A stretch of 64,000 nt of DNA from Lumnitzera littorea (lineage: Eukaryota; Streptophyta; Magnoliopsida; Myrtales; Combretaceae): contig JAMXBB010000009.1 of assembly GCA_024138015.1 (NCBI GenBank), positions 14,787,599 through 14,851,598 of the forward strand, given 5' to 3'. Below the pieces are notes generated by a model. That model saw only the letters and a program-made list of their open reading frames with translations, ran no database searches and was not told the DNA's origin. Made by a program: the position numbers and the translations under genes. This document shows, one piece after another, positions 12,473-25,060 of the stretch; position 1 is the first letter of the stretch; each line of letters opens with the position of its first letter.

Positions 12473-13415
12473 ATACCTTAGAACCCGTAACATATATGTT
12501 TCACAATACAAGTTTTAGGGTGGGTATTAAGTACTTTTACCTCATATTTATACTCGTACCTTACTCTATAAGTACAGGTTTTGATTAATAATTACTCGGA
12601 ACCTATCATGTAATCTTAGATATTTACTTAAAACCTTTCTAATCAAACCAAGTCCAGATAAATACTCTATATAATAAGATTATCACTCATCCCTATAAAG
12701 CAATAGTAATGAAAAAATAACCTAAAACACCTATTGATAGAATTTTTAAATATAAGCCAAGTGATTGCAGTATTGAACGTCAAGATTTAATCTACATATT
12801 ATACTTTTATATAAAACTTGTAATATATTCATGATAGCACAATGATGATACTTTATTTAGTTATTACTATACTTTAAATAAAATTCATATCAAATAGCAA
12901 AAACTCTTTTCAATACATTTATTAAATCATTCAAATACATGAAAACGTATTATTCTTAAAATATTATTTTCCATCTATAAGAGATTTTCCTTAAGAGGCC
13001 TGTACCTCGTATATAATATGTTAAAGATTTAATAAATTCGTGATTTAATAATACGTTTTCATGAAATGGGCACTGAAAGCGCCAAAAGCGAATCATCCTT
13101 AACAATAATTATGTGCACCATGATAATCACTTTTGGGGACTTTTTTCTATAGTCACGTTCACTATTTTTATAGAATCAATATTATTTTTTATCATATTAT
13201 TAATTTAATATTTATTTAATTTATATTATTAAATTAATTATATTATCAACTATTTAGATTTAATTAATAGTAAATAAATTATCAATTAAAATTGGACTTT
13301 GTCAGCGTAACACATCATTTGATCCGCCTATTTTTGAACGACATAAATCCAAGGGCCTGGATTAAAAGTTCAAAACTCATTCAGCCTATCGAAACCTTCG
13401 CTCTACTCTTTCACC
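12473..13415. promoter_or_regulatory. Upstream region of the ascorbate peroxidase gene
   Basis: No gene is present. The distal part (12480-12720) resembles the dispersed 'TAGGGTA/ACCCTAT' repeat; the rest is AT-rich. The proximal part becomes less AT-rich from about 13300. A GAAACCTTC at 13391-13399 looks like a heat-shock element but has a three-base gap instead of two, so it is not a clean match. Confidence 0.4.
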
Positions 13416-13422
13416 TATAAAT
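13416..13422 (+). promoter_or_regulatory. TATA box of the ascorbate peroxidase gene
   Basis: TATAAAT lies in CACCTATAAATTC, about 30 bp before a pyrimidine-rich leader, so transcription probably starts near 13445-13455. A telo-box (TAGGGTTT, 13481-13488), common in leaders of highly expressed plant genes, follows in the presumed leader. Confidence 0.65.
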
Positions 13423-13446
13423 TCACACCTTCTCCATCTATCAAGC

Positions 13447-13520
13447 TCGTGCACTACCTGTGTCATTCACGAGCACGAGCTAGGGTTTTTAATCACTTTC
13501 CTTTCTCGTCCACTTCTAAG
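13447..13520 (+). other. 5'UTR exon 1 of the ascorbate peroxidase gene
   Basis: Start inferred from the TATA box. The end is set by the donor site CTAAG|GTAACT at 13520/13521. The matching acceptor AGTCAG|GACC ends at 14877, so the second leader segment is 14878-14898, followed by the ATG. A leader intron is known for Arabidopsis APX1. Confidence 0.6.
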
Positions 13521-14877
13521 GTAACTCTGCAATGAAGCTTACCCTACTCGTAGTTCTCTTCATTGTCGTTCAAATGATATCGTTTTATCTACATGTCATC
13601 GCATATTGATCGTTGTTTTTCATAAAACGGCGTCCTCAGCTTTTGTCTCTTGTTGATCTGTGAAATGTTGTGATATATTCCTATATACATGAACATGCAT
13701 GTGATTATCCGTGTTTAGACTGAAATCTTGAAATTTTTTTTGAGCGAGTATATGTTGAAATGATGTGCACGACTGGTTTTATTTAATCATTCATTTTTTG
13801 CATGAAACTGCAGTGTTTGTTATGATTTCTCGTAACAGCAGTGTTAGTGATGATTTCTCATTGAGAGTTTGTTCTGTGAACTACTCGTAAACTTTCTTAT
13901 CTGATAATTTGCATGCATGAAGATGCATGTGACTGTTCTTATTTAAAATGAGAACTTTGATATAGAGATTTTGCACTTGATGATTTTTTATTGTGTGAGA
14001 TTTTGATTTTGTTTGATTCCTAATTGAGATATTGTTAATGTAAGAAATGTTGTGATCTTTGCCTTTCTCTTCTTTTTGTTTTCTTTCTTTCTTTCTTTTT
14101 TCTCTTTTTGGGCATGATTCTGCAGTATTCTTTGAGTTCTTATCGAGAACTTGCTGATCTGTGAACTGTTGTAGTTTTTCTTATATGATAGTTTATATAC
14201 AAGAAGATGCACGTGGCTGTCCATATTTGGACTGAGAATTTTGAAATGAAGATGATGAACTTGATGATCTTTATTTGCATTAGATTGCAAAATATAGTTT
14301 GATTTCTAGTTGAGATTTTGTTTGATGTAAGAAATTATGTGATCTTTCTGATTTTATCATGAAGGTGTTTAAGATGATTTGTGTCTATGATAAGCTTGAA
14401 ATTGTTTAATGACTGTAGGTTGAAATTGAAGAGGACGTTCTCTTATTCATGTTTAGCTTTCAAGAAACTGTGTTCTTTGAATTGATTTCTTGTTGAGTGA
14501 TTGCTAATTTACCCTTTCCGAATGTGATATTTATATTCACTTGAACATGCATAGATAGTTTATATTTAGGTAGTGAAAATTGAATTTGTTTTAATGACTA
14601 CATGTCAAAATCGAAGAGGTTTTATATGTCAATATTAAGTTTGCATGAAAGTTTGTTGCTTATTTGATTTCTTCTCGAGAGATTGCTGAACCGTAGAATG
14701 TTATAATCTTTCCAATGTGATCATTTCACTTATGTGAAGATTGCCATTCATTTTTAGGTACAGACTTTTGAAACTGTTTGAGTTTATGTGAAAATAGAAG
14801 TGGATGTGAACATCAAATGACTTTGTTAATTTCAATTGTTTGTTGAGAGATTGTTGATCTGTGTTACGATTAGTCAG
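13521..14877 (+). repeat. Leader intron (1357 bp) built of degenerate repeats
   Basis: The intron runs from GTAACT to AGTCAG. It contains five to six degenerate copies of a module holding 'CTGTGAA.TGTTGT', 'CATGCATG' or 'GATGCA.GTG', 'ATTTAG.CTGAGAA' and 'TTTTGAAA', near 13633-13760, 13800-13960, 14113-14250, 14457-14585, 14640-14778 and a partial one at 14808-14872. The best pair (about 13920-14062 and 14205-14349) has a period of about 285 bp. RY-type CATGCATG motifs occur at 13694-13701 and 13912-13919. Open frames inside the intron are incidental. Confidence 0.65.
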
Positions 14878-14898
14878 GACCAAGCTTATAACATAGTC

Positions 14899-17178
14899 AT
14901 GGGGAAATCTTATCCAACTGTGAGTGAGGAGTACAAGAAGGCTGTTGAGAAATGCAGGAGAAAGCTTAGAGGTCATATTGCGGAGAAGCATTGTGCTCCA
15001 ATCATGCTCCGGATTGCGTAATTTCTTCACCAGTTGAGAAAAATCTGCTTTCATTATATGCATCAATAGTATTATTTATTTTGTAAGATTCAACTGTGTA
15101 GGTGGCATTCTGCTGGTACCTTTGATTGTAAGACAAAGACTGGAGGTCCATTTGGAACAATAAGGAATTCAGAAGAGCTAGCTCATGGAGCTAATAATGG
15201 TCTTGATATAGCAGTAAGACTTTTAGCACCAATCAAGGAGCAATTCCCTATCCTCACTTACGCTGATTTCTATCAGGTATGTTCTCACATGGTCAAATGT
15301 TAGTTCTAGATTGCTAAATTGAGTGTGTTGTTTCAAGCTGGAAGCGGTTTCAGAGTTCCGGACCAAAAAAGAGTTCTTTTCACATGTTGGTTTATTGATG
15401 ACTATTTGAGTTGTAAATGACCCTTTTTTGGTTTAGTTGGCTGGAGTTGTTGCTGTTGAAGTTACAGGTGGACCAGGAATTCCTTTTCACCCTGGTAGAG
15501 AGGTGAGTGCTATCAGTGTTTAAGGTATCTTTATCTTTTTTCATATTTCGTTTAATAGGTGACATAAATTTACAAATAGGATTCTTTTCTTGTGATTTTT
15601 CTTGTTTCTTCTTTATTTTTTTTTTATTTTATTTGGGGCCAAATTCTTGTTTCTGCTTTGAAAGCATGGTATTATACATTAAAAAGTTGGTGATTCTTAT
15701 CCTCCCTATATAGTGTTATGTTGATTTTGTTTCAACCTATGTAACCCTGCATCTGCCTATTTCTGGGTCCATGTTACAATACAAAATTGATTTACCTTGA
15801 CATTAGGAATGGTCTTGTGAGTCTCAATATACAGTAGATACACTGTGGCGTTATTTATCTCATAATTTTTGTAGCTCCCCGGCTCATTGAAATTAAATTA
15901 TCTAATTGTTTCCTTCCAATTTTTCTCAATTGTTAGTTAAATTTGATAGATTGTGCAAAGTATAGATGCTGCTATGCTGATACCTCCTTGCCATTGGATT
16001 ATTTTGTGCACGCCATTATTGTTTTCCACCTTGAGGAAGCAAAGTTTCATCATGCTGTCAAAGTTGTATCTTATAACATTTTTATTACAGTTGCTCCTTT
16101 TTACAGTTACCAAAAGAAAAAAGCTGCAAAGTTGCTTTCCATTCATAAATCTCAAAATCTAACAACACGATTATATGCTGCAATCACAGGACAAGCCAAC
16201 ATCACCCCCCGAAGGCCGTCTACCTGATGCTACTCAGGGTTAGCTTTCTTCTCAAATTTCTTGACCCGACAACATGTACCCTTTCCATATTCTGAATTTA
16301 TGGCAATTCATGAATAATCTTGCATTAATTTTGCAGGCTGTGGCCACTTAAGAGATGTATTCTGCAGTCAAATGGGCTTATCTGACAAGGATATTGTTGC
16401 TCTATCTGGCGGCCACACCCTGGTATGTTTGCAGCTCCAAGAACATCTATTCCCACCTTAGACTTGCTACCCATCTTGGCTTAAAGTTCTTAACTGGATG
16501 AGAGATTTCCTTTTATCATGAGCATCATTGATTATAATTTTGAATAATTACTGTAGGGAAGGTGCCATAAAGAAAGGTCCGGGTTCGAGGGCCCATGGAC
16601 TACTAACCCTCTCATATTTGATAATTCCTACTTCAAGTGAGTTCGTTTATTCTTCTCTTTCCTTGTACCATTATTTGAAGTATTTTTTGACATTACAGCA
16701 AACTTTAAAATGATGTAAATGCTCAATTCCTTTCTTTTCTTTTTTTTTTTTTAATTCATTATCCATGTCCAGGGAGTTATTGAGTGGGGATAAGGAAGGC
16801 CTTCTGAAACTATCCACTGACAAGGCTTTACTTGGGGACCCCACATTTCGCTCTTTTGTGGAGAAATACGCTGCTGTGTGTATCTTGTTTTCCCCTTAAC
16901 TTATGATGATTGAAAAAAATTTAATGCCTATCATATCTACTTTATGCTATTTTCTCATAGGCAGATACCAATTTTGTTTGCTATTACTTTTTCAGGACGA
17001 AGATGCTTTCTTTGCAGATTATGCAGAAGCTCATTTGAAACTTTCCGAGCTTGGGTAAAACCTCTTTCTGTTTGCTTTTTTTTCATTACTTCAACTTTTT
17101 CAATAGTATTTACCAACTATTATTTGGATGAATTGCACGAACGAGATTTACTTTTGTTGCAGGTTCGCTGATGCTTGA
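14899..17178 (+). CDS. APX: Cytosolic L-ascorbate peroxidase (EC 1.11.1.11), complete, nine coding exons
   Basis: A class I haem peroxidase that reduces H2O2 with ascorbate in the ascorbate-glutathione cycle. Exons: 14899-15017, 15102-15276, 15437-15502, 16190-16238, 16337-16422, 16557-16636, 16773-16875, 16996-17054, 17163-17178. All introns are GT..AG and the joins keep the frame. The product has 250 residues, the usual cytosolic length. It starts [19 protein letters not shown] and ends SELGFADA, with no transit peptide, membrane tail or peroxisomal signal, so it should be cytosolic. Visible residues: Arg38, Trp41 and His42 (distal, IAWHSAG), His163 (proximal, ALSGGHTL), Trp179 and Asp208 (proximal triad), Cys32, Lys30 and Arg172 (ascorbate site). 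No frameshift or missing residue was seen. The start follows the leader intron and matches the family N-terminus. Whether it is the APX1 or APX2 type cannot be decided here. Confidence 0.97.
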
Positions 17179-17420
17179 GTTTTGGCTGAAATTGCTCGTG
17201 AAACTTGTGGGCTTTTAGTCTCTTGCTTAGATTGTTAAGGAATTGAATGTGTCCTACGCATACAGAATGTGAAAACTACAGAGCATTGTTCCTTTGAATT
17301 TAAATAAGCAGGATGCCGAATAAGTTTGTTCGTCTAGCATTCTTTGGCTGTTTATCCCTGCTTTTTCTGTGAATTTGGTGAAGTTTGGTATGATTGCTTT
17401 TATTCCCAAAATGGAAGTGC
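17179..17420 (+). other. 3'UTR of the ascorbate peroxidase gene
   Basis: Sequence after the TGA (17176-17178) with T/G-rich tracts and AATAAG-type signals at about 17302 and 17318. The exact cleavage site cannot be read; the end given is an estimate. Confidence 0.45.
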
Positions 17421-17794
17421 GTCCAGTAAACTAAGCGTTTGCACTACTAGTTAGGTTCAATGGGTTTGACTCGGATACAGTTTATAGACATGATAGATAA
17501 ATGAACCTGAGTAACAATTCAGGCTCTTAAATACAATTCAGAGTAGACTTTTATACATTATATCATTATATGATGCAACCGGAAAAAATGATTATATTTT
17601 ATTTCTAGAAAAGGAATTTGTCTCCATGTTTATGTCATATTTAATTATATCTTGTCATGTATAATCAAAATGCAATGAGAGTTTTAACCTTTTATTTTAA
17701 TTTCTTATTTCTACATAAAGTATGCAACCGAAAACTATATGAATAGAGGTGCGAATTGAATATAAGAAATTAAAGTCCACCATAGGCTAGTATA
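17421..17794. other. Intergenic, nothing recognised
   Basis: AT-rich sequence without coding or structural signals that I can support. Confidence 0.5.
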
Positions 17795-17995
17795 GCCGTC
17801 TCCCGCCAATATCGACAATAGAACCAATAATTTCCTTAAATCTCTAGAGATTATTGAGTAAATATAAGATGACATAAACCAATAGACTTCAGCAAACATT
17901 TTACAAGATATTTTGTTTCCGCAAGATAAAACCCAGTGAATGTAATCAAACAAATACTCCCTTCTAGAAGATGAACTCGTTGAGGACAAAATTTA
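17795..17995 (+). repeat. Dispersed direct repeat, copy 1 (about 200 bp)
   Basis: It shares GCCGTCTCCC.CCAAT, CTCTAGAGATTAT, AAACATTTTACA and AAACCCAGTGAATGTAAT in the same order and spacing with 25349-25564. It is less AT-rich than its surroundings. It reads open on the minus strand in part but no known protein is recognised. It could be a fragment of a gene or of an unidentified element. Confidence 0.65.
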
Positions 17996-19039
17996 GAACA
18001 AAAACTTAAATAAAAAAGAAAAAAGAAAAAAAAAAGAAGCATAAATTTAGAACTCAACTTTTTGCACATTTTTTATTTGAGTTTGAAACATTTCCTTTCA
18101 TGTTTACAAGCACTATTAAATAACAACTTCTGTTAGAGATAGTATAAACTCCATAAATTTAGCATTTTAGATAACGAATCAATTTAAATATTATATATAA
18201 TTATCTTAACTCAACAGAGTTGATAAATTTAAAATTAATTAAAGTTTTAAACTTGAACCTCATACGAAGGATAAAAACTTTAAAATTTTGCTCGAAACCT
18301 AAATTACGTATAAAAATCTTAAATCTGATATACGCTCGATTACTCGAAATCGAATTTGAACTTGATCAAAACCCTAAAACTATAACTTTAAACTTATAAA
18401 ATAAATAAATATCACTTAATAGTAATATAATCGTCGTCAATCATAATTATCGATTAAATCACGTAAAACTTTTAACGAAAACGTTAAGTTAACTCATAAA
18501 AATTATAATTGTAAAGGATATTAATTAAATTGATAAATTTTCATAAAATTTCAAAATTAATTTATAAATGTTATTTTTATTATTTTTACATTTGGAAAAA
18601 TTACATATAATTATTTTTATTTTTCTTCCCTTTTTCTTTCTTTTTCTTTTCATTTTCTTTCTTCCCAATTTTTCTCTCTCCTCCATGTGAATTTCTAGCA
18701 CAACAACAGCAGCAACCCATGTGATTTAATTCTCCTCCAAGTGTTACAATTAGAGGCAAAATATCAAAAGTAATGATAAGATTGTCTCATCTCAATTAAT
18801 GCAAAGATTTGCAAATTGTTTTATATTTCTTATTCCTTTGTCATTCATGTTTAGAGCTAAAGATTTGAATTAAAATAAGAAAAAAAAGAAGAAGAAAAGC
18901 AAAGTAAGAACACACACACACTAATCGAACATGGAAAAGAAAACCAAAAACCAAGAACAAGAAGAAAGAAGAAGGAGAAGAAGGAGAAGAAGGAGAAAAT
19001 ATTGTTCCAAATTATTAAACCAATTAGGTAAGATTATTT

Positions 19040-19511
19040 ATTTTACTTATACATATATATATATCATATAGTATATATATGTATACTAAGTGTTTATTTA
19101 TTTAATTATAGTTAACTACATGTACATATGTATATGCATAAATAGATATATATATATATTAAGTATTTTCTCTATTTGTGTATAAACATATGTATGTAGG
19201 CATGTATATATGTATTATTATAGGTTTTAGTATTTTCACTATTTAGGTATTGATATATATATATATGTATGTACATGTGAATATATATATAAGTATGTGT
19301 ATATGTACATAGTATTTTTCTTAAGTATAATATGTATGTATATTAAATATTTCCTTTATATACATGTATATATATTTAGTATTTTACTTAATTAATTATG
19401 TATATATACGTATGAATATATACAAAAGTGTATATGTACATAATATTTATTTTAATATGTGATATGTATCTACATGTATCGTGTAATTCCGTATATATAT
19501 GTGTACATATG
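19040..19511. repeat. (TA/TATG)n low-complexity tract, left half
   Basis: Imperfect TATATATG/TACATATG microsatellite. It is interrupted at 19511 by the solo LTR and continues beyond 22547. Confidence 0.7.
19507..19511. repeat. Candidate target-site duplication ATATG (left)
   Basis: ATATG directly precedes the TGTAAGCTCC start and recurs at 22548-22552 directly after the GGGGCGTGATA end. The surrounding tract is rich in this 5-mer, so coincidence is possible. Confidence 0.5.
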
Positions 19512-22500
19512 TGTAAGCTCCACAACTAATCACTCAAGGATTCGATCGGATCTTTCGGCCGATCGAATCCTAAATTATAAGTAAAGTTAGAAATATTAAT
19601 AAAAATGATCCTATAAGTTCGAATTTAAGAAAATAAGCAATAAAATAAAAAAATAAAAAAATCTCAAATTTTAAGTATATTACTCATTATTTATCGAAAA
19701 TACGTAAAATGTATTCCGATAATTAACGAATTGCTAAAGATAAATTATATGTATACTAAAAATCATAAAATGACCTAAATAATATTTAGGAATATTTATT
19801 TGTACTATATATGAATTTACATGTAGGTAGAAATACGCGTAATTACTTAAAATACACAAAATGTGCTAAAATAATACTAAATAATTAAAAAAAAATTCAT
19901 AATTAATTAAGGAAAAATCCAAAAATGAGGTGTGGCAATCTAAAATTGAAGAAGAAAAATCAACCAATTAAAATGCAACAAATAGAAAGTGGAAAAAACA
20001 AGAGATAAGGCAATTGTCTTGTCTAATTAATGCACAATAATTTTTCTAAAGCTCTATAAATACTCCAAATTTTTCAGAAGCTCATTTGAGCAGTTTAGAG
20101 AGTAAGAAAAATAGAAAGAGGCGAAATTGAGAGAAAAATTAGGGTTAGAAAAAAAAATAGGAAAAACTGTATAATTAGGGCCTTAAAAGGAAACCCACAC
20201 CAAACGAGCATCTGGGAGTGGATGGCCACCACCACCACACGGTGGTGGCAATGCCCAAACCGGCCGACAAGGCCATGGTGGCCGGCGGTGGTCAGAGCCA
20301 CCCAGACCGGTGAGTTTGATTTCCAACCCGATTTTGTGTAATTTTGTAAAAAATAGTAAATATTCTTAGGAAATTATTAATTTTGTTATTCTGAAATATT
20401 TTTGTATGTAGTTTTTAGGAAAAATATTATTTTGATGAAAATATGTCCCATAATATATAATTCTTAAGAAATCGTACAAAACCGAGTATATTTCGGTTTA
20501 GAAATAAATGACCTTAGGAGTGTAGTTTTTGAATCCAAAATTTTTTTATAGACTATTTAGATGATATAGAATAGTGTTATGAAGCTCGTTTTCAAAAATT
20601 AATTTTTGAAATTTTTAGATAATTTTTAGGCCTTAAAATGAGGTATAAAATGGGTATTTTATGGTTAATAAAGTAATTAAATGGTTAATTACTGATTTAG
20701 TGAATAAGTATATGTTTTAGGATGTTGAAATCTGATAGAGTATGATACTTGTAGCATTTAGGGTGTTAGATGTAATTATAAGGTTAATTATGTAGTAAAT
20801 GAGTATTAGAGAAAAATAGTAAATTTTAAGTTAATTTTGTAAATTAGGGAAATTAAATGTGAAATCTGATTCAGGATGAATTTAGACATTTTGAAATGAT
20901 AATTGATGTTGGAAGATAGTAATTAGAGTGATAATAATTAGAGTGATAAAAATATTAGATATGTATTACGTACATAATAAGTAATAGTACATAATACACA
21001 ATTATTAGAAATATAATAAATAGAAAATATTAGGATAAAAATTGACATTATATAAATAATAGGGATATATAATAAAACTGATAGAAGACTTGAATTTATA
21101 TAATTATATGAAAAATGTAAAAATTTCTCACATTAGGAGTAAATTCAGTACACTAATAAGGATTTAAGTATACCAAATGAAATAAAATACTGACTTAGGG
21201 TAACAATGGTATTTAGGAGATTGGGAAGTAATGTGATTAATTTCATATTATGAGTTGAAACGAATTTCTATGATTCAAGTATAAAACAATACTTAGACAT
21301 TGAACTAGAACCTAATTTAGAAATCGATGTGAAAACCGAACCCGAACCTAACCTCAAACCTAGAATAATTATAAAAGACTTAAGACCTAGATAATTAGGT
21401 ATATTAAATCCTAACAAAACATAACAATAAGCGTTATAGGATAAAACAAACATATAATAGTTATATGAAAAACTGAAACCACGTTTGTGTTATAGGAATG
21501 ATCAGCGATGGCTTGAGTAAGTTAAACCTCGAGTGAGTGAGCGAAGAGTCAAGGTTAGTTGGGATTAATACGTTGCTGTGTTTTAGAGGCTTAAGATTAT
21601 ACTTGATTATGTGCGTTAGATAGTTGGTTGTGTGCATGTGCTTGATTATGAGTGATGCTATGATTCTATTTGTTGTTCTAGCATATATTGTATGATTTGT
21701 ATGAAATGAATGATTACCCTAAACTGGACCTAATCAAATATATGACTTGTAACCATAATCGGACTTGCATGGCAACCTATTAGGGGAAACCTAGGATTCT
21801 CCGGCCAAATACTAACCTCTTCGAAAGGGATAGCGCAGGATTGCAAAGGGTCCCCTCTTCATCCTCAATCGAACTAAGTGACAGGTGAAGAGGTCACGGC
21901 GAGGGTGAAATCAATGGTTCGAAGGTAGTTGCGAGAGAAGTAAGGTCTCCATTACACAAGCTTGGGTTTGGTCGTAAACTGTTACATTAACGGCAACTTC
22001 TCAACTCAAATTAGAGCGAGCGTAATTTCTCTAATCTCACGACGGGCCGGACAACGTCGTGCGATGGCATTTGCTTGAACATGCATTGCACCTAATAAAT
22101 TGATTAATAACCTTGTTGTATTTATGGTATAGTTTTAAGTTCTCCATCCTAACTTATTGAGCTGTGGTTACTCACATCCCTATAGACGTCGTGCATGTGC
22201 TGGCTAAGAAGCGACATACAACTACTTTGAAGTTAGCAACTGCTAGATCCTGGAGAGTGAGGAAAAACATTTGAAGAACAGAAATATATTTTAAGGTCTA
22301 ATCTATTATCATTGTAAACGATAATTGTAATAACTGAATTCTAGTGTGTATATATATATATATATATAATTTTCTCACTTTCTTAAGTAAATGATTTATT
22401 TAAATTACAAACTGTTAACTTCAAAGCGGGTTAGTCGTGGATGTCTTATGTAGATCAAGTCTAAGATAGCGGTTGTGAGGCCAACTTTTATCTTAGATTG

Positions 22501-22547
22501 GTTTACATGGTGGGACTGTTACAACTCTATCGCTTCGGGGCGTGATA
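19512..22547 (+). mobile_element. Solo gypsy-type LTR (3.04 kb)
   Basis: It starts TGTAAGCTCC and ends CGGGGCGTGATA, close to the plant LTR end GGGGCGTGACA, with a C-to-T change in the last CA. The candidate 5-bp duplication ATATG flanks it within a split TA microsatellite. Inside are a TATA box at 20055-20062, a short GC-rich leader at 20190-20310 (GGTGGTGGC.. type, followed by CCGGTGAGT), and a second GC-richer block at 21770-22080. No gag, pol or primer-binding site is attached. Small open frames inside are incidental. An alternative end at GTTACA (22523) gives no target duplication. Confidence 0.6.
20055..20062 (+). promoter_or_regulatory. LTR promoter TATA box
   Basis: TATAAATA in GCTCTATAAATACTCC, followed about 30 bp later by AGCTCATTTGAGCAGTTTAG, a plausible start of the R region of the solo LTR. 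Confidence 0.5.
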
Positions 22548-22900
22548 ATATGTATATATACCTATTTCGTATTTTCCATATATATATGTGTATGTATAAA
22601 ATAATAAGTATATATATTATTAATAATATTTCTATTTTAGTATATATATATATATATATATAGATACGTATATAGTATGACCATATATGTATATAAGTAT
22701 ATAAAGTATAAATAAGTGTGTAATATACTTGTACATAATGTATAAGTAAAGTTTAAATAATTTAATATATAACGTATAGTATACGTATAGATGTTTGTAT
22801 ATGAATAGTAATACATATGTAAAAATATTAGTATACTTAAATAGTGTATACAATATATTATAATAATAATTTAATAAATAAAGTAAGATAATAAATATAT
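22548..22900. repeat. TA-rich microsatellite tract, right half
   Basis: Continues the tract broken at 19511. It includes (TA)n at about 22639-22662 and begins with the ATATG duplicate. Open frames across it are low-complexity artefacts. Confidence 0.65.
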
Positions 22901-25060
22901 ATATAAGAATACCATAATTTGGAGAAAAATTTTAATAATTAAGTAAATTGAAATATTTGATTAAATATAATCATAAGTATTTATATATATAATTATATCG
23001 TAAAATAGAAAATAATGAAAAATTCAGAAAAAGGTGCAAACTTGACACGTGATACTCTCATGTGTTGCCGTGTTACTATTTATAATAAAATAATTAATTT
23101 TCGTAATTTATAATAATAATAATAATAATTAATTAAGTAGAAAAATAATAAAGTGGAAAATTTTGAATTAGTAACTCTAAAATCTCAAAAATAAGTAAAA
23201 ATAGGTAATTATAGTAAAAGAGGCTTAAAATAAGAAAATTATCAATTATACGATTTAAATAATTATTAAATCATAAATATATTAAGAAAAAACTTAAATT
23301 GATATTTTATAGCTTTTTAAGTTAAAATAATAAACTTTATGATATTTTTATATCATGATCAAAATTGTAAGTTACAAAGTTAAAAACGGACCTTATTATG
23401 AGAAAGTACGCTTAAAAATAATCAAAATGGACTATAAGTTCACAAAAATTCGTACTAGAACAAAAAGTTATACGTAATTGAAAATTTAAGATAAACAGAG
23501 AAAAGTAAGTAAAATATTTAAGTAAAACTATGTTTACACTATATTTAGGTTATAGTGGAAAACTAGATAAATAATGATAGATATTTAGTTAATAGGAAAA
23601 TCTAGTTTTTCAGAATACTTATAATCTTTCTTATCTTTAAACTATTCAATTATCGAATTCAGAAATTCTCAAAAGTTAGGAAAGTAAGCATAACGCAGGT
23701 GAGAGAATTTTTATGATTTGCTATCTATTTGCTATTGTTATTTGTATGCTGCTTGAGGATTGATATTGATTATTTATTAAATGACTTATTGCTTTATGTG
23801 CTATCATTCGTGTGATCACTTTTTGAAACTGATAAATGTAACTATTCAACTAAAATAACCAATTATAATTATCACATGTCTATGATCCAATTGGTACTCT
23901 GATGGAGAGTGTTAGCTTTACAAATTTTTTATAAAAGTATTTTCGTAAACGTTTTTCCTATTTTAAATATACTTTAAAATGATTTGTAAAAAGAGTCATA
24001 AATCCATAAATGATGTCTTTATTGTTAAGGCAAAGTTAGCATGATATCTTCAATCGTTTTTTAGAGGACTCGTATATTTATGCTCGCAGAGCCTTAGATG
24101 TTTGTTGATGGCAAGATGAACACACTATTTTGCCCGAAAGGCCTTTGATATATTTGGTGGGTGGCTCTAATTAAGGTCCTCCTATGTTGATTATTGATTC
24201 TCAGACTGGGGTAATAGTCAAGTAACGTCTAGTGGGATTGTGCCCCCAGGTAGTCTCGTGCGATTAAGGTAAGGTGCTCTGTATGAGTAAATACGGAGGA
24301 AAAATCAACATGTAAACAACGTAACTCTACACCTTCCATAGTTTCGGACTCTTATGGATGTGTTGCCTACATTTATCGCGCTTGCATTCATTTCGTATGT
24401 AGATAGCTTACATGTGTGCTAACAATATTTGTTTAATAACTCGATTGATTAGTAGTTGTGATGAACAAATTCACCGAACCATAGTTTGCTCATTTCCCTA
24501 TAATTTCTTTTGCAAATTTCTTGTAAGCAAGGATTATGATAAGCTTGAGAGCAGAGTATAAATTGGAGATAGGTTGGCTATGTTAAGGTTAATTGAAAAG
24601 TATATAGCAGTAGAGAAACAATTTATGTAAAGTATATTCTTATGATAAGATTATATAGTATTTCTCGTAAATTAGTAAGTTGTTTTGCCTTATTTTAGCA
24701 TTTGGTATGGAATATCGATTCTTTGCGGTTTTAATGGACTACGACTTATCGGATATCTATAAACATAGTTACTTATATTTATAGTAAGATAATTCATTAA
24801 AATTAAAAACCTTAATGACTAATAGTTTAGAGTCTCACAATCTCTGACTTGCACAATTTCTGACTTACAAGATGGTTTTTGTATTATTGGTGCACACATA
24901 ATATGAAAATTTTAGACAATCCTGTTAAATCCTTTTTAGGGTCATGATAGATATTAAGTTTTTCGTTTATTTGTATCACATGGTACGTATTAATGGTCCA
25001 CTTTTTTTATTGAACAAATAATGTAATAAAATATTTTAGAAAATAAGTAAAATAGTAAAA
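22901..25060 (+). mobile_element. Second LTR-like remnant, ends unclear
   Basis: Gene-free. An AT-rich first half leads to a GC-richer block at 24060-24380 with the general texture of a gypsy LTR body and to a 'GAGAGCAGAGTATAAATTGGAG' segment near 24550. It may be the continuation of the older element split by the solo LTR. I cannot identify termini or a target duplication. Confidence 0.3.

Larger units (their letters stand above)
17996..19511. mobile_element. Old LTR-like sequence with a TA-rich end
   Basis: Gene-free. It includes a pyrimidine-rich stretch (18590-18690), an AAG/GAAGGA purine-rich stretch (18880-18995) and a long TATATG-type microsatellite tract from about 19040. It forms the left flank of the solo LTR that begins at 19512; the same tract continues at 22548. 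I infer an older element interrupted by the insertion, but no termini are clear. Confidence 0.35.

Noticed and set aside
13391..13399. Heat-shock element in the ascorbate peroxidase promoter
   Set aside because: GAAACCTTC has three bases between GAA and TTC instead of two, and there is no third unit.
13847..13904. C/D-box snoRNA-like motifs (GTGATGA then CTGA) in the leader intron
   Set aside because: The terminal stem is only three to four pairs, there is no clear guide region, and the motifs are part of the intron repeats, which do not all keep them.
15937..16227. Open frames on both strands in intron 3 of the ascorbate peroxidase gene
   Set aside because: The interval is an intron between exons 15437-15502 and 16190-16238, both fixed by homology and splice sites.
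16557..16636. tRNA-like GGTTCGAG motif
   Set aside because: It is coding sequence of exon 6 of the ascorbate peroxidase (ERSGFEGPW). No tRNA cloverleaf was found anywhere in the window.
22475..22853. Ile/Tyr-rich frames in the TA-rich tract
   Set aside because: Products of TATA-type microsatellite sequence.
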